From the NCBI GenBank assembly GCA_016873575.1, contig VGWY01000110.1, positions 1 to 8,753 of the forward strand: a DNA stretch of 8,753 nt, read 5' to 3'. Below, in pieces: positions 1 through 5,425 of the stretch. Within the stretch, counting starts at the first letter, position 1, and every line of letters begins with the position of its first letter. The translations under genes were made by a program, and so were the position numbers. The notes under the pieces are model-generated. The model was not told the origin of the DNA. It did not search any database and saw only the letters and a program-made list of their open reading frames with translations. Source of the stretch: Nitrospira sp. Its GTDB lineage: Bacteria; Nitrospirota; Thermodesulfovibrionia; Thermodesulfovibrionales; SM23-35.

Positions 1-5
1 ATCAT
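1..5 (-). CDS. First bases of a gene downstream of cooC (cut by window edge)
   Basis: A minus-strand ATG lies at 5-3, preceded seven bases upstream by AGGAGGG (19-13), a near-ideal Shine-Dalgarno site. Only the start codon and two more bases are inside the window, so the product cannot be named. It lies 64 bases beyond the cooC stop on the same strand, so it is probably the next gene of the same operon. Confidence rests only on the ribosome binding site and spacing. Confidence 0.5.
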
Positions 6-12
6 CTTTTTA

Positions 13-19
13 CCCTCCT
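13..19 (-). promoter_or_regulatory. Shine-Dalgarno site of the gene after cooC
   Basis: On the minus strand the bases read AGGAGGG, followed by a seven-base spacer and an ATG. It is the strongest ribosome binding site seen in the window and is the main evidence that a gene starts at position 5. Confidence 0.6.
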
Positions 20-42
20 GGTTTTTAGGTTTTCACCTTTTG

Positions 43-61
43 GGTGATATTATATATCACC
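43..61. repeat. Perfect 8-bp dyad in the gap after cooC
   Basis: GGTGATAT and ATATCACC form perfect arms around a three-base TAT centre. Weaker outer pairing is possible between AGGTTT (28-33) and AAACCT (64-69), and TCACC at 33-37 could compete for GGTGA at 43-47. The dyad sits between the cooC stop (70-72) and the next gene's ribosome binding site. It could be a repressor or activator operator, or an mRNA hairpin that sets relative expression. It has no T tract like that of an intrinsic terminator, and I do not recognise it as a known regulator's site. Confidence 0.5.
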
Positions 62-69
62 TGAAACCT

Positions 70-888
70 TTAACCACGAGGGTTCTTCTTCTTTCTCTCT
101 ATTTCTAAATCTTTTTTAGGGTAAGGGATATTCAGTGAATCGAGGATGTTGAATACTGTCCTGACTGCCTGTGAATCTTCTGGTAGTTGAAAAATTGGCC
201 TGCCCTGAAGGTCATATTCAAATACAATATTGTCCTGAGGCACAATCCCTGCAACAGAAAGTCCGGCATTCCCGGCAAGGCTCTTCAGTCCCTCCCCCTT
301 ATCGCCATATACCCTGTTGATAAGCAGAACACGCCTGTTAATCTCAAGCTCAAGCTCATCAATCAAATCATAAATTCTTTTTGCTGTCTGGATGCCTCTC
401 ACCGTTGGATCACTGATTATGAACAGCAAATCAACCTTGTGAGTCGTTCTTCTGCTCAGATGCTCCATGCCAGCTTCATTGTCTACAACAACATAGTTGT
501 ACGTCTCAGAGAGTTTATCTACATATTTTCTTATGATATTGTTTGCCGCACAATAGCATCCAGGGCCTTCAGGTCTTCCCATAACGATTAAATCGAATCC
601 TTTCGACTCTATGATTGATTGCTGAATCTGATAGTCAAAGAGTTGTTCCATTGACATCCCGCCGGGCCTTTCAGAACCACTCCTTATTGTATGAAGCGAC
701 TCTTCTCTCAATCTGCCTATGGTTGTATGGACATCAACTCCGAGTGCCTCATTGAGACAGTTATTTGAATCTGCATCTACCGCAAGCACAGGACCTCTTT
801 TGTACTGAATAAGATAACGCACGGTGAGTGCCGCAATACTCGTCTTCCCTGTACCACCCTTCCCTGCCAGGGCAATTACAAATGCCAT
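70..888 (-). CDS. cooC: CooC-type carbon monoxide dehydrogenase maturation ATPase
   Basis: This is a MinD/ParA-class cytoplasmic P-loop ATPase of 272 residues, close to the usual CooC length. In CooC, ATP-driven dimerisation helps load nickel into the active-site cluster of carbon monoxide dehydrogenase. Numbered from the ATG at 886-888, the deviant Walker A loop GKGGTGKT spans residues 9-16 with both signature lysines (10 and 15). VDAD follows at 37-40. The CooC hallmark PEGPGCYCAANN contains the C-x-C metal ligands Cys111 and Cys113, and VVVDNEAGMEH (133-143) carries the Walker B aspartate 136. Starts farther upstream exist in frame (ATG at 904-906, TTG at 910-912), but the chosen ATG gives the family's normal distance to the P-loop. 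No good Shine-Dalgarno site is seen. A -10-like TATTAT lies six bases upstream (895-900), so a leaderless transcript is possible. A RAYT element ends just upstream and may have displaced the native promoter. No CODH gene is visible here. Confidence 0.92.
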   Translation of the reverse strand: MAFVIALAGKGGTGKTSIAALTVRYLIQYKRGPVLAVDADSNNCLNEALGVDVHTTIGRLREESLHTIRSGSERPGGMSMEQLFDYQIQQSIIESKGFDLIVMGRPEGPGCYCAANNIIRKYVDKLSETYNYVVVDNEAGMEHLSRRTTHKVDLLFIISDPTVRGIQTAKRIYDLIDELELEINRRVLLINRVYGDKGEGLKSLAGNAGLSVAGIVPQDNIVFEYDLQGRPIFQLPEDSQAVRTVFNILDSLNIPYPKKDLEIERKKKNPRG

Positions 889-920
889 GTATGTATAATA
901 CACCATATCCAAAAAAATTT

Positions 921-944
921 GGGGTCAGCCCTTGATTATTGACA
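921..944 (+). repeat. Left inverted end of the RAYT element
   Basis: It matches the reverse complement of 1946-1969 at 22 of 24 positions, with mismatches at 936 and 937. The core GGGTCAGCCC can itself form a small GGG/CCC hairpin, in keeping with the subterminal structures HUH transposases recognise. Its inner six bases, TTGACA (939-944), read as a -35 box for the transposase gene. Confidence 0.85.
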
Positions 945-965
945 AAATAATTAGAGTTGTATAAT
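939..965 (+). promoter_or_regulatory. Putative promoter of the RAYT transposase gene
   Basis: TTGACA (939-944) and TATAAT (960-965) both match the sigma-70 consensus perfectly, but the spacer is 15 bases, shorter than the optimum. The expected transcript would start near 972, only about ten bases before the ATG at 982. It would exclude the earlier in-frame ATG at 964, which overlaps the -10 box. Confidence 0.5.
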
Positions 966-981
966 GTATAAAATATACACC

Positions 982-1965
982 ATGGCAAGACCATTAAGGG
1001 TGGAATATGAGGACGCTATATATCATATCCTGTCAAGAGGAAACAAAGGCGATTACATCTTTTCAGAAGACAGGGATAAGGAATATTTTCTTGAGATACT
1101 CAAAAAAGGTGTAGAAAAGTACAACATACAACTGTATACCTATTGCTTGATGGGCAATCATTATCATTTGTTATTGTCGATACCAGATGGAAGACTTACC
1201 AGATTTATGCATTTTATCGGATCGAGTTATGGGAGTTATCTGAGAAGAGACAGAGGATGGATAGGACATGTTTTTGCAGGAAGATATAAATCACTGTGTA
1301 TAGAGAAAGAAGGGTATTTATTAGAGCTTAGCAGGTACATACACTTAAATCCTGTAAGGGCAACCATAGTAAAGTTACCTGATGATTATCAGTGGAGCAG
1401 CTATCGGTATTATATAGGACAATGGAAGAGTCCTGAGTGGCTAAACATAGCGTGGTTATTAGATGAGTATGGAAAAACATTTAATGCATCGCAAAAGAAA
1501 TACAAGGAATTCGTGGAGGCAGGGATAGAGAATCCACCGAGGTATCCTGTAGAAAGGATAGTGGGACAGGCTATACTTGGTAGCAAGGAGTTTGTTAAAA
1601 ATGCAATCAAGAATATAATGAAAGATAAACCTTTAAAAGAAGTAACAGCAAAGAGGATATTTACTGACAAAATAAATATAAACGAATTATACAAAAGGGT
1701 ATGTGCATACTATCAATTAAAGGAATTGAGGAAGGAAAATAAGATCAGTACAGAGTTAAAGCAAAGCAGGGAGATGTTTATTTATCTTTCAAAAGAGCAC
1801 ACATCTTCTTTAAACAGTGAGATATCAGAAAAGATAGGAGGATTAAGTCCTTCAGGAATAACACACAAATATAAGAGGATGTTAAGTAAAATAGAAGGAG
1901 ATAAAAAGCTACAAAAGAGGTGGGACAGAGAAGCAGAAATAATAATGTCAATTTTCAAGGGCTGA
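982..1965 (+). CDS. REP-associated tyrosine transposase (RAYT, Y1/HUH family)
   Basis: A single-strand DNA transposase of the IS200/IS605-related Y1 family, 327 residues. MARPLRVEYEDAIYHILSRG is the typical N-terminus and fixes the start at 982 rather than the in-frame ATG at 964. The HUH metal site is His60-Tyr-His62 within CLMGNHYHLLLS. The likely nucleophile is Tyr119 in RYIHLNPVRA, the usual place for the Y1 tyrosine. The short RAYTs end soon after this domain. Here about 180 further residues follow, ending in a helix-turn-helix resembling the DnaA DNA-binding domain (about 263-304, from SREMFIYLSKE through GLSPSGITHKYKRML). That tail probably helps recognise DNA ends. The frame is intact and the catalytic residues are present, so the enzyme may be active. 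The stop codon (1963-1965) falls inside the right terminal repeat. No clear Shine-Dalgarno site precedes the ATG. Confidence 0.92.
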   Translation: MARPLRVEYEDAIYHILSRGNKGDYIFSEDRDKEYFLEILKKGVEKYNIQLYTYCLMGNHYHLLLSIPDGRLTRFMHFIGSSYGSYLRRDRGWIGHVFAGRYKSLCIEKEGYLLELSRYIHLNPVRATIVKLPDDYQWSSYRYYIGQWKSPEWLNIAWLLDEYGKTFNASQKKYKEFVEAGIENPPRYPVERIVGQAILGSKEFVKNAIKNIMKDKPLKEVTAKRIFTDKININELYKRVCAYYQLKELRKENKISTELKQSREMFIYLSKEHTSSLNSEISEKIGGLSPSGITHKYKRMLSKIEGDKKLQKRWDREAEIIMSIFKG

Positions 1966-1969
1966 CCCC
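1946..1969 (-). repeat. Right inverted end of the RAYT element
   Basis: The reverse complement of this stretch matches 921-944 at 22 of 24 positions and perfectly over the outer 15. It doubles as the last codons and the stop codon of the transposase gene. Confidence 0.85.
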
Positions 1970-1995
1970 TTTCCACTAATAAAAGGAAAATTAGG

Positions 1996-2001
1996 TATAA
2001 T
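1996..2001 (+). promoter_or_regulatory. Putative -10 box for the cytochrome gene
   Basis: A perfect TATAAT lies 28 bases upstream of the cytochrome ATG at 2030, in the gap between the transposable element and the gene. No good -35 hexamer is seen at the right distance; the region 1971-1978 reads TTCCACTA. The promoter is therefore either activator-dependent or a chance match. Confidence 0.4.
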
Positions 2002-2029
2002 AACAGTATCTTATTTTGTGAGATTTTCA

Positions 2030-2503
2030 ATGAAAAAAACGTTATTTACCATAACTATCCTGCTTATATCTGTTCTGTTGAATCCATCTTTCAGTCCCGG
2101 TCAAACCCAAAAACAACCACCTAAATATGTTGGTTCCGATACCTGCAAGGATTGCCATAAGGACGAATATGAGAGCTTTATGACTTATGCCAGAAAGAGT
2201 AGGTCATTCGAGAGCATTCAAAGGGTAAAAAAAGGGTTGACAGAAGAGGAGATCAAAGGTTGCTATCACTGCCATACTACAGGATATGGCAAACCAGGAG
2301 GTTTTATAAGTCCCGAAAAGACGCCTCATCTGAAGAATGCAGGCTGTGAGGTATGCCATGGCCCTGGCGAGTTCCATGTGAAGACAGGGAGTCCTAAAGA
2401 CACAAAGAGGCGTATGACCATGAAAGATTGCGAAGATTGTCACACCACGGAAAGGGTCAAGGCATTCAGGTATAAGCCCATGATTCACGGAGGGGCACAT
2501 TAA
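2030..2503 (+). CDS. Periplasmic tetraheme-type cytochrome c (cytochrome c554-like)
   Basis: A 157-residue secreted c-type cytochrome. The N-terminus MKKTLFTITILLISVLL is a Sec signal peptide or membrane anchor, which places the heme domain outside the inner membrane. Four CxxCH heme-attachment motifs are visible: CKDCH (39-43), CYHCH (78-82), CEVCH (106-110) and CEDCH (134-138). The opening YVGSDTCKDCH and the later GCEVCHGPGEFH are typical of the cytochrome c554/c' group of electron-transfer proteins. The protein is short, so it is probably a one-domain electron carrier rather than a multiheme reductase. The ATG at 2030 follows GTGAG (2018-2022), a weak Shine-Dalgarno site. An in-frame GTG at 2018 would add four residues and fits less well. 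The next plus-strand gene is a kinase whose sensor also carries CxxCH. The electron partners are not shown. Confidence 0.88.
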   Translation: MKKTLFTITILLISVLLNPSFSPGQTQKQPPKYVGSDTCKDCHKDEYESFMTYARKSRSFESIQRVKKGLTEEEIKGCYHCHTTGYGKPGGFISPEKTPHLKNAGCEVCHGPGEFHVKTGSPKDTKRRMTMKDCEDCHTTERVKAFRYKPMIHGGAH

Positions 2504-2542
2504 ATAAGTTACTAAGGAGATCATAAGTAAGAATACTTGTCT

Positions 2543-2557
2543 GTCATTCCCGCTTGT
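2543..2557 (-). repeat. Partial REP-like unit
   Basis: GTCATTCCCGCTTGT matches the first part of the minus-oriented unit that follows and is cut off by it. It is complementary, with a few mismatches, to the far end of the unit at 2630-2653, so the two can pair as a middle layer of the foldback. Confidence 0.5.
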
Positions 2558-2579
2558 CGTTCCAGCTTGTCTGGAATCT
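2556..2579 (-). repeat. REP-like palindromic unit 1
   Basis: The stem is TTCCAG (2560-2565) with CTGGAA (2571-2576) around a five-base loop. It is an inverted copy of the units at 2592-2615 and 2630-2653. The general form, GTCATTCC with GGAAT around a short loop, resembles dispersed palindromes such as the dRS3 repeats of Neisseria; that is a resemblance in form only. Confidence 0.7.
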
Positions 2580-2591
2580 TTCTTAAGAGAA

Positions 2592-2615
2592 GGATTCCGA
2601 ACAAGTCGGAATGAC
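2592..2615 (+). repeat. REP-like palindromic unit 2
   Basis: The stem is ATTCCGA (2594-2600) with TCGGAAT (2606-2612) around the loop ACAAG. It faces unit 1 in inverted orientation across TCTTAAGA. Confidence 0.75.
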
Positions 2616-2629
2616 GGAATAGGTGAGAA

Positions 2630-2653
2630 GGATTCTGGACGAGCCAGAATGAC
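2630..2653 (+). repeat. REP-like palindromic unit 3
   Basis: The stem is ATTCTGG (2632-2638) with CCAGAAT (2644-2650) around the loop ACGAG. It has the same orientation as unit 2. Stem differences from units 1 and 2 are matched on both sides, so pairing is preserved. Confidence 0.75.
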
Positions 2654-2718
2654 AAAAAGATGTCGTTTTACTTATGGTCTTCTTAGTAAAAGTGAAAAGT
2701 GAGGAATAAGGGGACAGA

Positions 2719-5418
2719 ATGTTTGGTTTAATAAAAAAGCACCTGGGTTACAAGATAATGGCTGCCATGCTTATCATTATATTGCTGGTACTGTTAGCCG
2801 AAATCTACATGCGAATATACTTCGGCACGAAAGACAGGTTAGAAATTGCGACCTCGCTCAGCAGTGAGCTGGCTGACTCCATCTATGCCGGCATAAAGTA
2901 TCCAATGGAGATAGGAGATAGCGAGGCTATAAAAAGAGAATTATCAGACATACGAAAAAAGATGAGAGATGTGCAGGTATTTATCTGTGATTTCGACCAG
3001 GAGATTGTCTATACAACACATACAGAAAAATTAAAAACAAGGGTAGCAGATTCCATTAATAATCAAACCATCTTGCGGACACTGACAGAAACGTTAAAAA
3101 CAGGCATTGAACCACGGTTTGATCCAAGAAAACCCTTTGAAGATATTGCGAACGGAAGAAGACATCTCGTTATAATTCGACCAATTCCGAACGAAAAGGA
3201 TTGCTATCACTGTCATGGCTCTTCAAGAAAGGTCATTGGTGGCATCGTAGTGAAGCTTGATGCTGAGCGAACATATGCTCAGGTTGTAGCACAGCGGAAC
3301 CGTACATTAATAATAGTGCTATTCCTCATACCTATTGCAGTCGTTCTTATCTATCTCATGGTGAACAGGTTAGTACGGCATCCTGTTGAGAGCCTGGCGG
3401 AAAAAGCAAAAAAGTTTGCAGAAGGAGACATGTCAGTTTCTGTGGATGTGAAGACCGAAGACGAGATCGGAATCCTTGGTAAGGCCTTTAATTATATGGT
3501 CGAAAGCGTCTCTTCATTCAGCAAAAAATTAGAAGAGGAAAACAAGAGAAAAACAGCTTTATTAAACGAAAGGACCAAGCTTTTAACATTGCTGGAAAGG
3601 GCTAACAAAGAGCTCAGAGAACTTGATAAGCTAAAATCTACATTCTTAGCTAACATGTCTCACGAACTTCGCACTCCAATGAATGCAATTATCGGTTATA
3701 CGGATTTATTAGTAGACGGGGTTGATGGTCCCATTAACGAAGACCAGGAAAAGAGTCTAAGAAAGGTGGCAAATAATGCAAGACATCTCCTTCAATTGAT
3801 TAATGACATCCTCGATATTTCGAAGATAGAAGCCGGGAAGATAAAATTAAATCCGAAAGAAATTGATCTTAAACGGGTAGTTGAAACTGTCCTTCCCACC
3901 TTTGAACCCCAGTTGAAACTCAAAGGCCTTTCGCTTACTATAGATATTTCTGAGGGATTACCTCTCATATACGGTGATGACGATAGGATAAGAGAGATTC
4001 TCATAAACCTCTTATCAAATGCTGTCAAGTTTACTCATAAAGGTGGGATTATCATATCAGCAATGCTTTCTGAAAGGGGTATCAAACCTGATGAGCCACC
4101 ATTATTTATGGAAATTTGCGTTGAAGATTCAGGCATAGGAATTAAGGAAGAAGACATCGGTAAGATCTTCGACAAATTTGTACAGGTAGACCTTACCTCA
4201 GTTCGTCAGTATGAAGGTACGGGTCTTGGACTCAGTATTGCCAGAGGACTGGTATCTTTACATAAAGGTATCATATGGGTTACGAGTAAGGTTGAAGAAG
4301 GCAGTAAATTTTGTTTTACCCTTCCTTTAAAGAAAGAAATACTCGAAAAACCTGCTGAGCCAATAATTGAGACAAGAGTAGCTGAAGCCTTAGCCGATTA
4401 TTTTGGAAGACCTGTTGTTGATTTTTTAAAAGAACTGGAATACGGAGGAAAACCAATACGATGCTGGGAATATATACGTTGCGGACAGCCAAGTTGTCCT
4501 GCCTATGGGAGCAAGGAAGGCAGATGTTGGTTAATCATGGGAACACATTGCACAGGCATGAAAATAGCTGCATATCCAGAAAAGGTAGATTTCTGTAAAG
4601 GATGTGAGCTTATTCAAAGCATTGTAGCAAAACCTGGAGAAGAATATACATCCATTGAATCAAGAGGCGGAGAAGGTGCAAAAAAGACCGTGATGGCTAT
4701 CGATGATAATTTAGAGGCTATTGATATCATAAGAAAATATTTAGGTGAAGATTATAAGGTCATCGGCCTCCTCACAGGCGAAGGAGCAGTGGAAAAAGCG
4801 AAAGAGATGAAACCCATGGCAATTACCCTGGATATCATGATGCCAACGAAGGATGGATGGCAGGTACTCAGGGAATTAAAAAAAGACCCCGAAACACAGG
4901 ATATTCCGGTGATCGTCCTTTCAATTGTGGATGACCAGCGGTTAGGTTTTAGCCTTGGTGCTGCAGAGTATATAATCAAACCTGTAGAAAAACACATTCT
5001 ATTGAGAAAACTAAAAAAACTTGAGAAGACAGCAAAGATAAAACGAGTGTTGATCGTTGACAATGATCCCCAAACAGTAAGATTAATTGGCAATGTCCTT
5101 GAAGAGGCAGAATACCAGGTGACAACAGCATACAACAGTGAGGATGCAATAAAATCTATACAGGACTTCAGGCCTGACCTGATCGTATTAAATCTAACAA
5201 TGCCTGAAACTGGTTTTGATGTAATCGAGTACCTCAAGACTGAAAAAAGAGTCAAAGAGATACCCCTTATTGTTCTTACCCAGAAAGACCTATCGGAAAA
5301 AGAAATAGACGATCTCAACGGCAGGATACACGGGATATTAAACAAGGTTGTTCTCACCAAAGAGGATCTTTTAAAGGAACTCAAGGATACTATCAGCAAG
5401 ATGAGTACGGATCAATGA
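2719..5418 (+). CDS. Heme-c-type sensor hybrid histidine kinase with Cys-rich module and two receivers
   Basis: An inner-membrane kinase of 899 residues. Membrane helices lie at about 12-32 and 196-216. The periplasmic part between them holds one CxxCH (CYHCH, 162-166) just before an IGGIVVKLD strand. This layout recalls the heme-c-binding periplasmic PAS sensors of Geobacter chemotaxis receptors, so redox or gas sensing is likely. A HAMP linker (about 212-266) and coiled coil follow. The HisKA domain has phospho-accepting His315 in SHELRTP. The ATPase domain has Asn434, DSGIG (470-474) and GTGLGL (500-505). Residues 582-629 form a seven-cysteine module (CWEY, CPAY, RCW, GTHC, CxxC). Receiver 1 is complete (Asp662/Asp663, Asp705, Ser735, Lys754). 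Receiver 2 keeps Asp781, Asp783, Thr854 and Lys876 but has Asn825 at the phosphorylation site. AAGGGGA (2708-2714) is the ribosome binding site. It is the first gene of the likely operon. The ligand is unknown. Confidence 0.93.
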   Translation: MFGLIKKHLGYKIMAAMLIIILLVLLAEIYMRIYFGTKDRLEIATSLSSELADSIYAGIKYPMEIGDSEAIKRELSDIRKKMRDVQVFICDFDQEIVYTTHTEKLKTRVADSINNQTILRTLTETLKTGIEPRFDPRKPFEDIANGRRHLVIIRPIPNEKDCYHCHGSSRKVIGGIVVKLDAERTYAQVVAQRNRTLIIVLFLIPIAVVLIYLMVNRLVRHPVESLAEKAKKFAEGDMSVSVDVKTEDEIGILGKAFNYMVESVSSFSKKLEEENKRKTALLNERTKLLTLLERANKELRELDKLKSTFLANMSHELRTPMNAIIGYTDLLVDGVDGPINEDQEKSLRKVANNARHLLQLINDILDISKIEAGKIKLNPKEIDLKRVVETVLPTFEPQLKLKGLSLTIDISEGLPLIYGDDDRIREILINLLSNAVKFTHKGGIIISAMLSERGIKPDEPPLFMEICVEDSGIGIKEEDIGKIFDKFVQVDLTSVRQYEGTGLGLSIARGLVSLHKGIIWVTSKVEEGSKFCFTLPLKKEILEKPAEPIIETRVAEALADYFGRPVVDFLKELEYGGKPIRCWEYIRCGQPSCPAYGSKEGRCWLIMGTHCTGMKIAAYPEKVDFCKGCELIQSIVAKPGEEYTSIESRGGEGAKKTVMAIDDNLEAIDIIRKYLGEDYKVIGLLTGEGAVEKAKEMKPMAITLDIMMPTKDGWQVLRELKKDPETQDIPVIVLSIVDDQRLGFSLGAAEYIIKPVEKHILLRKLKKLEKTAKIKRVLIVDNDPQTVRLIGNVLEEAEYQVTTAYNSEDAIKSIQDFRPDLIVLNLTMPETGFDVIEYLKTEKRVKEIPLIVLTQKDLSEKEIDDLNGRIHGILNKVVLTKEDLLKELKDTISKMSTDQ

Positions 5419-5425
5419 AAACTCC

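Larger units (their letters stand above)
921..1969 (+). mobile_element. RAYT-type (IS200/IS605-related) insertion element
   Basis: This 1049-bp unit is bounded by inverted ends that share a perfect 15-bp core (GGGGTCAGCCCTTGA at 921-935 and its reverse complement at 1955-1969). Similarity extends to 24 bp with two mismatches. It contains a single gene, a Y1/HUH transposase. The gene's stop codon lies inside the right end and its putative -35 box overlaps the left end, so the whole element is gene plus ends. I see no target duplication, as expected for HUH single-strand transposition. It lies between divergently oriented cooC and the cytochrome gene. The boundaries are inferred from the repeat; the true cleavage points may differ by a few bases. 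Confidence 0.75.
2509..2689. repeat. Foldback element: inverted arms enclosing REP-like palindromes
   Basis: This gene-free stretch between the cytochrome and the kinase operon is built of nested inverted repeats. The outer arms, 2509-2532 and 2666-2689, are complementary at 21 of 24 positions. The three exceptions (2517/2681, 2521/2677 and 2531/2667) are all G.U pairs in a plus-strand transcript. Inside lie REP-like units at 2556-2579 and 2592-2615, facing each other around TCTTAAGA (2581-2588), and a partial unit at 2543-2557 facing the unit at 2630-2653. It has no coding potential and no T tract after the right arm. It resembles a MITE or REPIN-like repeat. In RNA it would fold into one long hairpin that could block decay or reduce read-through into the kinase genes. 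Confidence 0.65.

Noticed and set aside
43..61. CooA or FNR/CRP-type operator near cooC
   Set aside because: The dyad GGTGATAT/ATATCACC does not match the TTGAT-ATCAA, TGTGA-TCACA or TGTCA-CGACA patterns, and it lies after cooC rather than before it.
187..591. Plus-strand open frame opposite cooC
   Set aside because: It is antisense to a clear CooC gene and has no domain features.
964..981. Upstream ATG as the transposase start
   Set aside because: It overlaps a perfect TATAAT box, so it would not be in the transcript; MARPLRVEYEDA from 982 is the usual family N-terminus.
2543..2653. CRISPR-like array
   Set aside because: The units are palindromic, face in both directions, overlap in one place and have no uniform spacers.
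2509..2689. Intrinsic terminator after the cytochrome gene
   Set aside because: The outer stem is long and AT-rich, and no T tract follows its right arm; a different role is more likely, although some termination cannot be excluded.
4752..5399. Long minus-strand open frame (215 codons) opposite the receivers of the first kinase
   Set aside because: It lies fully antisense to well-supported receiver domains, is rich in Ser, Phe and Arg as antisense frames often are, and shows no recognisable motif.
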